Positions 48,703 through 60,445 of a DNA stretch of 64,000 nt are shown piece by piece. Source of the stretch: Distichodus sexfasciatus. Lineage: Eukaryota > Chordata > Actinopteri > Characiformes > Distichodontidae. The position numbers and the translations under genes are program-made. Numbering within the stretch: the stretch's first letter is position 1; each line of letters starts with the position of its first letter. The stretch is from positions 183,501 to 247,500 of the forward strand of contig JAVGVS010000387.1 in NCBI GenBank assembly GCA_032718565.1. The letters run 5' to 3'. The notes beneath the pieces are model-generated. The model saw only the letters and a list, made by a program, of their open reading frames with translations. It had not been told where the DNA came from and ran no database searches.

Positions 48703-48925
48703 AAGTGAGTGAGTATTTGCAACTGTGATGAAACCATAGAACAGCACACAGTGCACCACAACCATATGTCATCTCTGCATTTGACCCATCCGTGAAGGAG
48801 CAGTGGGCAGCTTTGTTTTTCCGGTAGCACCCGGGGAGCAGCGCTTGGGGACAGTGTCTTGCTCATGAGTACCTCGGTGTAACCTATACTGGTCCAGGGC
48901 TTGAACCCTTAATGTACACACTTCG
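48703..48925 (-). repeat. tRNA-derived SINE, family B (copy 5)
   Basis: A reverse copy with GAACAGCACACAGTGCACCA, GAAGGAGCAGTGGGCAGC and TTGCTCATGAGTACCTCGGT. Confidence 0.7.
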
Positions 48926-49074
48926 CCAACAATGATTATTATCCCAGACTGCAACATTAACAACACACACAGTGTCAAACAGATCTGCTCACTTCAGGAA
49001 AATGTTAAAGAATCAGAAGCCACCTGTCAATCAAATAAAGAAACACAACAGGGGTCTGAGTGAACACACAAACA

Positions 49075-49266
49075 CACACATGCACACACACACACACACA
49101 CATGCACACACACACACACAAGTAACACTACGGCAGCCATATTTAGGATTGTTGTAAACCATATGGCAAGCACAGTTTTGACAGAGTGTAAAAACATTCT
49201 TGTGTTATCATTACCCCTTAATAGAAGTGACCTTTTGTGTCTGGAAGTTTCCACCCCACTCACACG

Positions 49267-49300
<34 letters not shown>
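49075..49300 (+). repeat. two (CA)n microsatellites
   Basis: CA runs at about 49073-49121 (interrupted by TG) and 49270-49298. Confidence 0.85.
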
Positions 49301-49302
<2 letters not shown>

Positions 49303-50004
49303 CACACATCGTATTTTAGTATATGTTTGGTGGGAAAGGCTGAGTTAATTCCCAGACAGAATTATTTCCCCCGGTTTCGGAGACACACTCCCTAAATATA
49401 AGAGCGTATTCTTGGTATTATGTTTGTTCTAGTATTTTGGTGTATTTGTGGTACTTTGACATTTATGAAGTATGTGTTGACGTGCATCAGAAATATATAT
49501 ATTTATATCTATATATGGTACTGTTGCATGTAGCATGTTCTGACCCGTTTATCTGTATAAATAAGCTTGTTTTGTATCAAACATCATGTACGTTGTGATG
49601 AGAGTTAAATTTGTCAAAATTTATAGTAGCTAACTAAGATTTGAGACACTACTAAAGCTACTTAAAAAATATATTTTCCTCTTTTTGATAAATAGTTATG
49701 TAGCATGGTAAAACAGTTACTTCTGGAAGAAAGTTGCGGTTAACCTTTGGCAGTGTTGTTGCAAATTTGCAGCGAGGTCATGTTTTCATATGCAAATTAA
49801 GTTTGTGGCAAACTTGCAAAAATATCCATTTGTCAAAAGACAAAGAAATAAAAGTTATTTTTATTGCATCACAGCGTCCTCTTGACAGCTGCGAGATGGA
49901 GTCGGAGGATGGGTTCCACGCTGGCTCTCGACTGGTTGAAACAGCTTGGACGTAGTTAGCTACTTTTTTCTGTAGCTTTAAGTCTAACTAACTACTATAC
50001 TAAC

Positions 50005-50178
50005 CAGTCCCTCCAAGATTTCACGATTTTGCCACAGCTTTTCTAAAAAATTGCAGTGTTCTTGGACATTTTGTTGCAATAAAGTTCAGGGAAAAAAGTT
50101 GTGGAAAAATTTGACTGGGACTGGCTGAATTTGCGTTAGTAGTTGCAATCACAACATCGCATGATCCTGAAGGGTCTG
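50005..50178 (+). mobile_element. CAGACCCTCCAGGATTT family, internally deleted copy
   Basis: Both ends remain, CAGTCCCTCCAAGATTTC and GATCCTGAAGGGTCTG. Only about 140 bases of interior survive, including TGAATTTGCGTTAGTAGTTG. Confidence 0.65.
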
Positions 50179-50756
50179 ATTAAAACAGGAGTTTGACTGT
50201 AGTTTAGTAACTTTTAATCAGAAGTCAGTTTTATTTGAAAAAAAACGAAAAAAAACGAGAGAGCGAGAGAGAGAGAGTGTAGTAACGCTCCAGCCAAGCC
50301 AAACTTTTGTTTTCAGTGGGATTTTAGGTCCAGATGTGACTAATTCCTGTCTGAACCCACACCCCAGGAACGAACAGGCTTTTAACTGTCTGCTTTAACC
50401 CCGTTATTTGTGTGTGTGTGTAAGTGTGTGTCCATCCTTGCTCTCTAATCCCTCTCTTTATCCTTTTCATCCTCTCCTCACCTTTATCTTCCACCTCGTT
50501 TTCCCATGTTTTTGTCAGCTCACGTTCTCGTCCCTCCTGTTTCCTCTTTAGTCTTTTTCCTCCTTCCGTCCATCCCTCCTTCTTACAAATATTGGCCAAT
50601 ATCTATTTTACAAAACATCTTTTTCGCTATATTTTCTATATATGTTAGTTTCTTCTAAGACTTCATTAATTTATTCTTTTTGATTATTTCTGTTTTACTT
50701 CACACAGCCGTGGGAAGAAACTGGACTGCATTTCACCACACATTGTACTTGTGAAG

Positions 50757-50955
50757 TGAAAGTGAGTGATTACGTGTCATTGTGAACACACCACAGCACA
50801 GCACACAGTGCACCACAACCAAATGTGACCCCTGCATTTGACCCATCCGTGAAGGAGCAGTGGGCAGCTAACATGAGCAGCGCCCGGGGAACAGTGTTTG
50901 GAGTTGGTAGTTTACTCCTGAGTACCTCAGGGGCAACTTTACCGATCTGAGGGAG
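50757..50955 (-). repeat. tRNA-derived SINE, family B (copy 6)
   Basis: A reverse copy with GTGATTACGTGTCATTGTG, CACAGTGCACCACAACCAAA, GAAGGAGCAGTGGGCAGC and GAGTACCTCAGGGG. Confidence 0.75.
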
Positions 50956-51130
50956 TAACGTCCACTTTATCCACAGATTTGAAAGTAATGAGTAACGAGA
51001 ACCTTGATAGAAATGTGTTATTATATTCTATTTATATATTTTATTCTACGTGTCTTATTTGTTTCTTGTTCTTTGTTTTTTGCACTGCAGCCACATCGTC
51101 TCGTCTCTCTGTGTACTTGTCCAGTACTTA

Positions 51131-51679
51131 CACTATATTTCCAAAAGTACCTGCCTGTACACGCATATGAACTGAAGTGACATCCCGTTCCTAATCCATA
51201 GGGTTTAATATGACATCGGCCCACCCTTTGCAGCTTTAACAGCTTCAACTCTTCTGGGCAAGCTCTCCACAAGGTTTAGGAGTGTGTTTATGGGAATTTT
51301 TGACCATTCTTCCAGAAGCACATACGTGAGGTCAGACACTGATGTTGGACGAGAAGGCCTGGCTCGCAGTCTCCGCTCTAATTCATCCCAAAGGTGTTCT
51401 ATCGGGTTGAGGTCAGGACTCTGTGCAGGCCGGTCAAGTTCTCCCACACCAAACTGGCTCATCCAGGTCTTTATGATCCTCGCTTTGTGCACCGGTGCGC
51501 AGTCATGTTGGAACAGGAAGGGGTCGTCCCCAAACTGTTTCCACAAAGTTGGGAGCATGAAATTGTCCAAAATCTCTTGCCTAGGTGCTTGAAGTTATAC
51601 ACCTGTGGCCACGGAGGTGATTGGAACACCTGGATTTAATTATTTCGATGGGTGAGTGAATACTTTTGGCAATATAGTG
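51131..51679 (-). mobile_element. Tc1/mariner transposon, internally deleted, flanked by TA
   Basis: The terminal inverted repeats CACTATATTTCCAAAAGTA and TACTTTTGGCAATATAGTG are flanked by TA at 51129-51130 and 51680-51681, the Tc1 target duplication. The element is 549 bp, well under the usual 1.2-1.6 kb, so its middle and the start of the transposase are gone. Confidence 0.85.
51205..51596 (-). pseudogene. C-terminal remnant of a Tc1-type (DD34E) transposase
   Basis: About 125 codons are open on the minus strand. FLFQHDCAPVHKA carries the second catalytic Asp and SPDLNPIEHLWDELERRL carries the Glu. Exactly 34 residues separate them, the DD34E signature of Tc1 elements. It ends AAKGGPMSY before a stop. 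The DNA-binding domain and first catalytic Asp are absent and there is no in-frame start, so it cannot make an active enzyme. Confidence 0.85.
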
Positions 51680-53109
51680 TAGCTGAGATGACAATAAGGT
51701 TCACTTTGACTTTGACTCTTCCGGGATAGGCTCCGGTCCCCGTGACCCTGATTGGGGTTAAACGGTTCGGATAAATGAATAAATGTAGATCGATGCATTG
51801 TTACATTAAATCGCTGTCTTTTATTTAAAGATTTTTTTTTTAAATCACCCCGAAGATGGAATCTAATGATTCGAAGGTTCAAGAGGTAAAGCCAAAGGTC
51901 ATAAGGGCGTCTCTGTGTGAGGGAAACACCTTGAGAGGCTTTGCTTTCTTCCTCAAATCATCTTGAAAAACACGTTCGCCCTCAAGCTGACAGGAAAGGA
52001 ACCTCAGAAGAGAAGAGTGTTTTCCTTGAGGAAACTTCCAGACTCATCTAAAACTGCGCTGATCTTCGTCGTCGTCATCGTCACCTCATTAAGTCCAGAA
52101 TAGAAGCTGAAAGAGTTTTGTCGTTTACAGTGGGAAAGACGGAGATTGTTTTTGATGTTCGTGTCTGTCTTGGCAAGACGTTCGGTGAGGAAGACAGATA
52201 AGACAAACAGACGGCTGTATCCCATACAGACAGCACGCACTGGCGTCTCCTCTGCTGTCTGCATTCTGACACACACTTTCCCATTGTTTTTCACGACTCT
52301 GATGTGATGAGAGGAGCGAGATACTCATCAGCTACACACACACACACACGGCTTAAAATGCAGTTCTGACCCATTTGTATTATTCATTTATTAAAAGTGT
52401 AAAAGCAGATTGAGATGTAAAAGTATTTTTTAACGCAACATTGTTACTTTAATTCCAGTGTGGGTTTTTATTTCTGCCATCTTTAATTTTTCCAAAAAGT
52501 AATATTTAGGATTAAAACAGACGTGGTTTCTGCAAAAACGACAGCGTCTACAGATCTGAACCCAATCAACATCAAGCAAAAAACCTGCTGACCTTTCAAG
52601 CTCACACGCATAAAGCTGCAATCAGTCTGGCAGGGCGTGAGGTAACACGTGGGTGTGATATTAGCCGAGAGAGACTGCGGGTCTTGCAGGTCTGCATCAC
52701 ATTTTATCCTGGTTCTCATTTACTTTTCATTTATTGTAACCCATTACCGCTTTTAAAACTCCTTTTAGACTCCTTTTAGGCTGGCATATTCACTCTAAAA
52801 ACACGTTCTTGTTGTCTTGTTATTATTGTCTTCTTATTATTGCGCTCTTACATAAAATGCATTATTATTATTATCACTCCCCTCACCTCCAGCTCTCATC
52901 CCACCCTGGGCCTGCACAGGTGACGCCCAGCCCAGCCAAATATCTATCACACATTCTCACACACTCTCTCTCTCTTGCTCTCTCTTCTTGCAGTGTGTTG
53001 GTTTCAGGCTTTTTCACACGATGAGGTTAGATCAGATCTGACAGCTTTACGCCGTAAACAGCCTTCCAGCTACAGCACACTTAGCCCCTGCCTGTCTCTA
53101 AGCATACCA

Positions 53110-53132
53110 AGAGTGTGTGTGTGGCGTGTGTG

Positions 53133-53170
<38 letters not shown>

Positions 53171-53185
53171 TGTATGTGTGTTTAG
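53110..53185 (+). repeat. (GT)n microsatellite with interruptions
   Basis: A GT-rich run containing an uninterrupted stretch near 53138-53163, broken by GTATGTGTG units. Confidence 0.8.
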
Positions 53186-54159
53186 CTGTCTGTGGGAGCC
53201 AAATGCCCAGCAAATTATTCTTGCATTATTTGAATTCCCATGAGTAAGTACATACGTGTGTTTCCAACTCTGTGTGTGTGTGTTGTAGCATAACTTAGAA
53301 GAGCATATTCATGCACTCTAATTACAGTGTAAACTGTAGTGGTAGTCAGCTAAAAGTAACACACACACACACACAGCGCATGGTCTTGCTGGCTGATGCA
53401 GGTGAAACTAAAAGAGCAGCAGGTTTTTGCTTGATGTTGATTGAGTTCAGATCTGCAGACTCTTTTCTCATGTGGTTCTGATGCACAAAAACTAAAGTTG
53501 TGCTTCTGTTTGAATCCTAACTATTAGTTAAAATAATTTGTTAGAAAACTTTCAAATTTGGAGCCATGTGTTGATATTTTTAAATTTTTAAAGTTAGTAA
53601 ATTTAAAATCTAATGATTATAATATCATGATATATATCATATATAAAAATACATATATACTGTATATATGAGGTTTTATTTTATGTAACTCACATACACT
53701 TATATACATTATGGATATAACCTTGTCTTGACTTGAATGTGGGAAGAGTAAAGTAAAATTATGGGGGTAAAATTTAAACTGCAGCACTGACATAAAGGAG
53801 CCACTGTTTGAGCAGAACTGGCCATTTTTACAGCGCACCAAACCAAAACACACTGAGCTTATTTAGGGTCTGAGCTTTATTTCTACATAACATTACGGGG
53901 ACGATATATTTTCATGTTTGACCTGCACTCAAAAGCGCATGTGAGCGTGGCCTTATGTGCTGTAATTCATGCAGGTGAAATGAGGTAATTTGCATAAACC
54001 TACACATCTGTATCGCAGCTTGTGAATGATTTGCTTTTAGTTTTTCCTCTTACCCTGGAAGTAATTGTTAAAAGATGTTTGTGGGTTTTTTAAAAAATGT
54101 CCTTTAAACAGAACAAACGGTGATGGATTACTTCCATTAGCCTTAAGAATAAATGTGGT

Positions 54160-54830
54160 CACTTTTATTCTAATTCTGTTTGTTTCTGTTCACAGTTTGT
54201 AGTGGATTCAACTTTTGTTTGGCATATTTACATGTTATGAATTTAAAAAGCTTCATTTTTTCGTGGATGTTTAAGTCCTAAGATTTGACGGATTCATCTT
54301 TATTTTCATTCTATTTATTTCAGTTTAGAATTTGTATAACTTTTATTTGTCATATTTTACATGTGATCACATGACTGAATTTTAAAAGCATTTTAGTAAG
54401 TATTTTTTCCTCTGCTCTACATATTGATGTGTGGCTTTCACTTTTATTTTAAGTCTTTTGATTTCTGTTCAGAATCAGCTTTTATTTTCTGTTTAGAAAT
54501 TGTATGACTTCTATTTTGTATATTTATATGTAACAACATGACAATATAAAAATATTTTTAGTAAATGTATATTAGTATATAAATTATAAACAGACAAATA
54601 TAACAGTAAATTATACAACAGACAACATGACTCACTTTAAAAACAGCATTTTTAATAAATGCACTACCTATATTAGTCTTAAGATTTAATTTGATCTTCA
54701 TTTTATTTGAATTCTACTCATTTCTGTTCAGAATTTGCAGTTAATTGAACTTTCATTTGGTATATTTTACATATGACTGCATGTATGAAGTTAAAAACAT
54801 TTTTTAGTAAAAATAAAATACTAAAACCTT
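54160..54830 (+). repeat. diverged tandem repeat, four units of roughly 150-190 bp
   Basis: Units begin near 54167, 54305, 54449 and 54700. Each has TTCTGTTCAGAATTTG-like sequence, then ACTTTTATTTGGCATATTT, then ACATG, then AAAAGCATTTTTAGTAAA. They are AT-rich and non-coding. Confidence 0.6.
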
Positions 54831-55234
54831 TTAGAGTAGAGATTTAGAGATTGGGTGTGTGTTCGTTTGTGTGTTTGTGTTTGTGTGTGTTTGAGAGTAG
54901 TTTGGCTAATCTGACCATCTGTTTCTTATCAGTCCTGCTTTTATTTTTCAAATTTGTGAATTTATTTATTTGTCTAAAGGATCATTGCAAGCTGCAGGCA
55001 TCCTGCCTTCCCCGTGGGGAGCGAGATAGCACAAGAACCCACCTACATAGGTGTGGGAGTGTGTGTGTGTGTGTGTGTGAGTACTGAGACACCAGAAACT
55101 AAAGTCTCAAAACAGCAGAAGTGATGACTGACAGCTCTGTAACTTAGAGGCTCTAAAACGTCTCACTACATGCAAGTGTGTGAGTGTGTAAGCTTGAGAA
55201 TGCCTGCGTGTTCGTGCATGTTTGTGCGTAGCTT

Positions 55235-55257
55235 AATATGTGTGTGTGTGTGTGTGT
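55235..55257 (+). repeat. (GT)n microsatellite
   Basis: A short GT run. A second one is at 55058-55078. Confidence 0.8.
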
Positions 55258-55264
55258 GAACACT

Positions 55265-55460
55265 AGGGGTGTAAAGTCACATTTCATGGTACGATATTAT
55301 CTCGATTCAATACATAACGATTCAACGTCTGCCGATATCACAAAGTCTGCTACAATATGAATTTGAGTCGATCCAATTCAGGAGCCGGCGATCGATATGA
55401 GACAATCTCATAAGCTGATTTAACACCAACACAAAAAGCAACTAAAATATAATTTGACAT
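55265..55460 (+). mobile_element. fragment of the GGGGTGTAA...CGAT element family
   Basis: It starts AGGGGTGTAAAGTCACATTT and contains CGATATTATCTCGATTCAA and ACACAAAAAGCAACTAAAAT. Related fragments lie at 5040-5420 and 56275-56345. Confidence 0.45.
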
Positions 55461-55477
55461 TTTTAAACCTGTGCTGT

Positions 55478-55735
55478 GGGCCTCAGTTAGTGTAACAGTA
55501 AGGGAGTTGGCCATGTGACCAGAAGGTCGTCAGTTCAAGTCCCGGACTGGTAAAGGTACCACTGAGGTACTCATGAGCAAGGTGTTGTCTTCTGGGCACT
55601 ACAAAAAAAAAAGATGGCCACTGCTCCTTCACGGATGAGTCAAATGCAGTGGTCACATTTGGTTGTGGCGCGCTGTGTTCTGTGCCGTGGTGTGTTCAAA
55701 ATGACAAATAATCACTCACTTTAATTCACTTTAAT
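55478..55735 (+). repeat. tRNA-derived SINE, family B (copy 7), best forward copy
   Basis: The tRNA-like head reads GTGTAACAGTAAGGGAGTTG, with a B box AGTTCAAGTCC. The body has GAGGTACTCATGAGCAAGG and GGTCACATTTGGTTGTGG, and it ends AATGACAAATAATCACTCAC. Confidence 0.8.
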
Positions 55736-56887
55736 ATGCATGATGTGCCCCTCCACTAGGGGTCGCTGTGCCATCTGGCCGCCTTCCAGCCCCAGCTAAG
55801 ACAGGAAGCAGTGTGTTGTTTTTGTCAGCCGCCTGCCTGCTGTGGGTGTGCAGTGTTTTATTTTCTCCTCATACGGAGTACTGAGGTCCAACAAAAACAA
55901 GGCACGGGAAAAGAGGGGGGTTGATCTGCCGACAGGGGCAGGGTGGGGGGTAAAAGAGGGCAAAGAGTACGGCCCTGTGGGTCTCCACACTGTAGGAGTC
56001 TTCCAGTTCCACTGCAGAAAAACTAAAAAGCGATTTTTGTAATTTATAACCTTTACTTCAACCCCGTTGCCAGGTCGGATACCGGAGTGCTGAAAAACAA
56101 GGTTTTAAAGTACTTCCTAACTAAATAGATCATTAAACAACGATTAGGAGAATGTTTTTTGGAGCAAATATGTGTCTGATTTAGAGACCTTTCAGCGAAA
56201 GTCCTCATACATCAAGCGAAGCATGTGAAAAGGATCATAAACTTAGTGGGTCTACGTATTCGGATAATATGTAACAATAGGTGTAATGATACTTCAATCT
56301 TTATCGATACATCGATTCAGTGATCATTGATCTGAAGCAAAAATATTGATCAGACATAAAAAAGTACATGTTGGGGTATAAAAGTACGTAAACCAAAAAG
56401 TGAAGTCCCAAAAAATACTACAATGCAAATTTTACAAGCAGTATTGACAGGTAAGTAACTAAAATTAGCGATAGTACTAATTTGACTAAGTTTTCAGTAG
56501 CTTATCAGTAGCGAAGCCACTTTTAAAACACTGTAGCCTTTCCAGTAACATCTTGCAACATAGCATGACAGAACGCTAGATGGAGTCGGCAAATGAAGTC
56601 CACTTTGTGAAGATAAAAGTGAGAATCCGTGGCCATATTTATCAATGTCTGTGAAAGTGACAGGCTCTGAAATGTATACTTTTGAGTTTAATTCACGTTG
56701 AACTTTTATCGAATCAAAGCACTCTCTACCTTTAAAGCGTGATTGATAACATTGACATTACAATAGTAAAAAATATAGATTTTCATTTCACGTTTTAATT
56801 CAAGAAAACTAGTTAGTGTTATTAAATGTAGTTTTAATACCTTTAGCATTTAATGTAGTAACTTGTAGCATAGCTACCTGCTATATT

Positions 56888-57030
56888 TAAGTGTGAGTGA
56901 GTGATTATTTGTCAATGTGACCTCCGCATTTGAGCCATCCATGAAGGAGCAACTTTTTGCAGCCCACCGAGAGGAGTACCTTGCTCATGAGTACCTCAGT
57001 GGTACCTTTACCAGTCCGGGATATTAGAAC
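56888..57030 (-). repeat. tRNA-derived SINE, family B (copy 8), internally deleted
   Basis: GAGTGATTATTTGTCAATG jumps to GACCTCCGCATTTGAGCCAT and on to TTGCTCATGAGTACCTCAGT. The GCACACAGTGCACC section is missing. Confidence 0.65.
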
Positions 57031-57663
57031 TGGTTCTTGGCTGTAGCTTAGTTCCTTTTAATTATTAGTAGCTTGAAAAGTTAACGTTTAAAAGTAGCTT
57101 CCCCGACACTGCTTACAAGTACACCACTGGTGCACTGATATCAGTACACACATAAATAATAGTTTTAATAATAGAAATAATAAAATGAACTTTAAGTATA
57201 CTTTTTTGGTAATGGTGTTCAGTCCACAGTTTGCTCATAACGGGACTCTTGAGCCATCTATTGCAATCAAGATCTTTCAGCCATATTCAAGTTGAGGCCA
57301 GAACGTGGAATTAATTAACTTGATTTTGGCTTCTCTGCTAAACTCTACAACTCCCACCACACAAGGTCGTTCACATGTAAGAGCTGGTTTTGCATCTCAC
57401 TATCAGAGCATTTCACTCTTAAAAGGGTCACATTTGAATCCCAATTCCACTTTGGCGGTTGAACAAGAACATCGATAACAAACAAGAACGACCAGTTATG
57501 ACCAGTCAAGTCAAAACATATACAGTACATGCATGAGATAAGAACACTTTGGTTCTCCCTTCAACTGATAAATATTCGACTAGCATCAAGTAAAAGTGGC
57601 TATGAATAATAAATAACACATGGTTAGAAATTGTTTTTCACTTCTAACAACACGACTAGCAGC

Positions 57664-57870
57664 AGGGTTGGGCAATACAACCTTAAATCAATGTTAATTG
57701 AACAATTATTTTGTTATTGTAGATTTCTGTCTGATTTTTTGCCATCTGACAAGGTTGTACCTTCTGTTCAAAGTATTAAAACTGGAAGTAGTTTTCTAAT
57801 GAATGCATATCTTCCGGATTTCAAAATAACTGACGGAATCAAATGCAATACTGTCAATATAACAGTTTAT
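57664..57870 (+). mobile_element. left-end fragment of the GATATGACCTCAAATC element family
   Basis: GGGTTGGGCAATACAACC then TTAAATCAATGTTAATTG is the forward form of the terminus that closes 15626, 20042, 21119 and 30186. Confidence 0.45.
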
Positions 57871-57879
57871 ATGTAAAAA

Positions 57880-60050
57880 TGCGTCATATTATGTGATTCA
57901 CACCACAATGAAACATTTCTACAGATTATGGCTTTAGGGCAAAACAAACAATTAGATGTGACCACATTAAAAAGGATCAGGGAAAATCCCTTCTGATCAG
58001 AGAGGCGAGGATGGGATTCAGATGATGTGAAGATGGCCATGTCGCAGCTGTAGAACTAATGAGATTTGAGTTGACAGATTAATTAGGTTTTAAGATGTGG
58101 CCTGCTGATGACCGGCCTGCAGCAAACTTTTAATGCATTTTTGAAGAACATTGATGTAACGTGTCAAATTCTGATAAATATTAAGGAATAAATGACATTT
58201 TTGCCGTATAATTGATGTTATCCATAACCTATATATCTTAATTATTGTTAATAGTTGACTATATTAGCTAAATTCTGATGATAATATCTAAATAACCGAT
58301 TAAAACACCTTAAATATATGTCAGAATGTTTTAAGTCAGGTTGATTACATTGACTTTGCATTTGTTTTAGGTTGTAAACAGTGTGACCTAATACATTTTG
58401 ACAGCTATGATATGGCATTCTCTCTGTCAGTTTTGTCCTTTAAGAAGGCTTTTTAGTCTAAACAGTTTTGGTCCAGGTGTGCTTTGGGACAGGGTGTAAC
58501 TGCTGATCGTCGGGCTCGTTATCGATGTCAATGCGTCGTTTCCTTTTGTTTTCGTTTATTTATCAAGTTTGCTTCTCTCTTTCTCATGCTAATTAATCCC
58601 ATGACACCAGAATTAAACTCACACATGTTTAAAACTCACACGGCGCTGACGTTTAATCTACACATTAAAGACGAATTTGCGGTGACAACTTAGAGCCGAC
58701 TTATCAAATGTATTTTTTATGAGCTATAAATTAGACTTGATCTGTAGTTTAAGATGATACAACAGATTAAACACATGCAGAGTGGCAGAGATGGGGGGAA
58801 AGGGACGGAAAATTTTGTAATAAAATCTCATTTTATGACATCACAAAATATTTGAACATCATTTGGAAAAGTAGAATTCTTCTTCTTCGTGTCAAAAATA
58901 GAATTTTACATTTATAATTTCCATAAAGAAATTGTGGAGGGAACATTTTTCGTTGTTGCCACCAATTCTGACCCTCCAAAACATTTTAATATTATGTATT
59001 ATTTACAGCTTATGCACTGATGAAATGTTCTTTGTGGAACCTTGTAGCAGATTTGGGAGTGTGTGTGTTTGTCAGTGTGAAGTGTGATCGATTCTCAGTG
59101 TTTGAGTGAGAAACCAGAAAGGAAATAAGAAACGTTGCCGTTTAGCACCAGCTCTTTTTACATTTTAATTTAGTCTCTGGTTTCGTTACAAACCTGTCCC
59201 CGATCTGCCCGGACTTGCTTTAGGACAAACGCGACAGTCCTGGAGATGGTTTTTGTTTTTATGTTTTTTGGAGCTTATTACCGTAAATACGGGTCTTCTA
59301 CAACAAACCTTACTGTATTGCAAAATACATGCACCAGTAAGTAAATATACAGTAATATGAACTAGTACACGCTTTCAGATTAAATATACAGGGAAAATAT
59401 ACCGTCTACAATTTTGTATATGTTATATAGTACCAAGATTGCAGTATTTAATACAGAATATCACATAAATAACGTTGATAAAGTGTCATATTTAAATATA
59501 ATTCATATTAAACTCTAACCTTAATCATGACATAAATATGCTTAAATAGACATAAAAATACAATAAAAGCTGTAAAAAAAAATAATACATGCCTTATTAT
59601 TATCTGAATTAATTTATTATATAAGATATATTTTATGCTATTGTTATTTTTGTGGGAAAGAAAAAACAACTTTTTCCTTTTTTATTTAACTTTTTATTTA
59701 AAAAGTCAAAAGTGTATTGTGTAGGTATGTTCTTGTGTTTGTGTATAATACTTGTTAAATTTAATTTATATGTTGTATTTTTGTGAAAAAGATGAAATAG
59801 CTTTGTACTTTTCTACTTTTACTTCATTTTACATGTATATATAAGGTAAGCCTGGAGCCTGTATTGGGTTAAAAAAGAAAAAAAATATTTTGGTTTGAAA
59901 AATAAGATCTGAACCCCAACACCTAAAAAGTAACAGAATCTTGGAGCTGAGAGAATGAAAGCTCTTTATTTAGATCCAACTTGAAAGCAGCTTGCCCCAT
60001 TACTTTTTCATTAAGAAGAAAAACAGAGTTAATTCCGCAGTGTTGACACA
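57880..60050. other. region upstream of aplnr, no gene seen
   Basis: AT-rich sequence without exon-like blocks. A non-coding first exon of aplnr could lie here unseen. Confidence 0.4.
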
Positions 60051-60060
60051 CTCCCCAGTC

Positions 60061-60225
60061 TCAAGGGGGAGGTGGTGGAGGCTGGGACGGCGCGCTGGGT
60101 GGGTGTTTTAGTGGGACGTGGGTATGGGGGTTGTGGTTTTTAGGAGGGGCTGGGGGCGGGGAAGGGGGGGTATTAGGGGTGGGGTTAGGAAGGACAGGGG
60201 GTCTAAAAGGCGGAGAGAGAACAGA
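60061..60225 (+). promoter_or_regulatory. G-rich putative promoter of aplnr with GC box
   Basis: This is a strongly G-rich strand in AT-rich surroundings. It holds a GC box GGGGGCGGGG at 60152-60161 and repeated GGGG runs that could form G-quadruplexes. It ends about 220 bases before the aplnr start codon, and a weak TATA-like TTAAATAGG follows at 60233. Assignment rests on position and composition. Confidence 0.45.
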
Positions 60226-60445
60226 CAGGAGGTTAAATAGGCTGAAACGCTCTAGACGGACTCTCTTTTCACCTCCTCTTCATGTGGGTAATGCCCCAAA
60301 AAAGTTGTGTGTTTAGACAGAGCTGAGAAAACTTTTTGTTGTTCTTAGTTTTGAGCTACTGTTCCAAGTTTAAGATATTTTGTTGGACTAAAACAAAATT
60401 TTGGAGGACTTTGGAGATTGTGGAGTTGTACAAATCATCTCAAAA

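Noticed and set aside
51284..51639. Plus-strand open frames over the Tc1 remnant
   Set aside because: Antisense of the transposase C-terminus, with no family resemblance.
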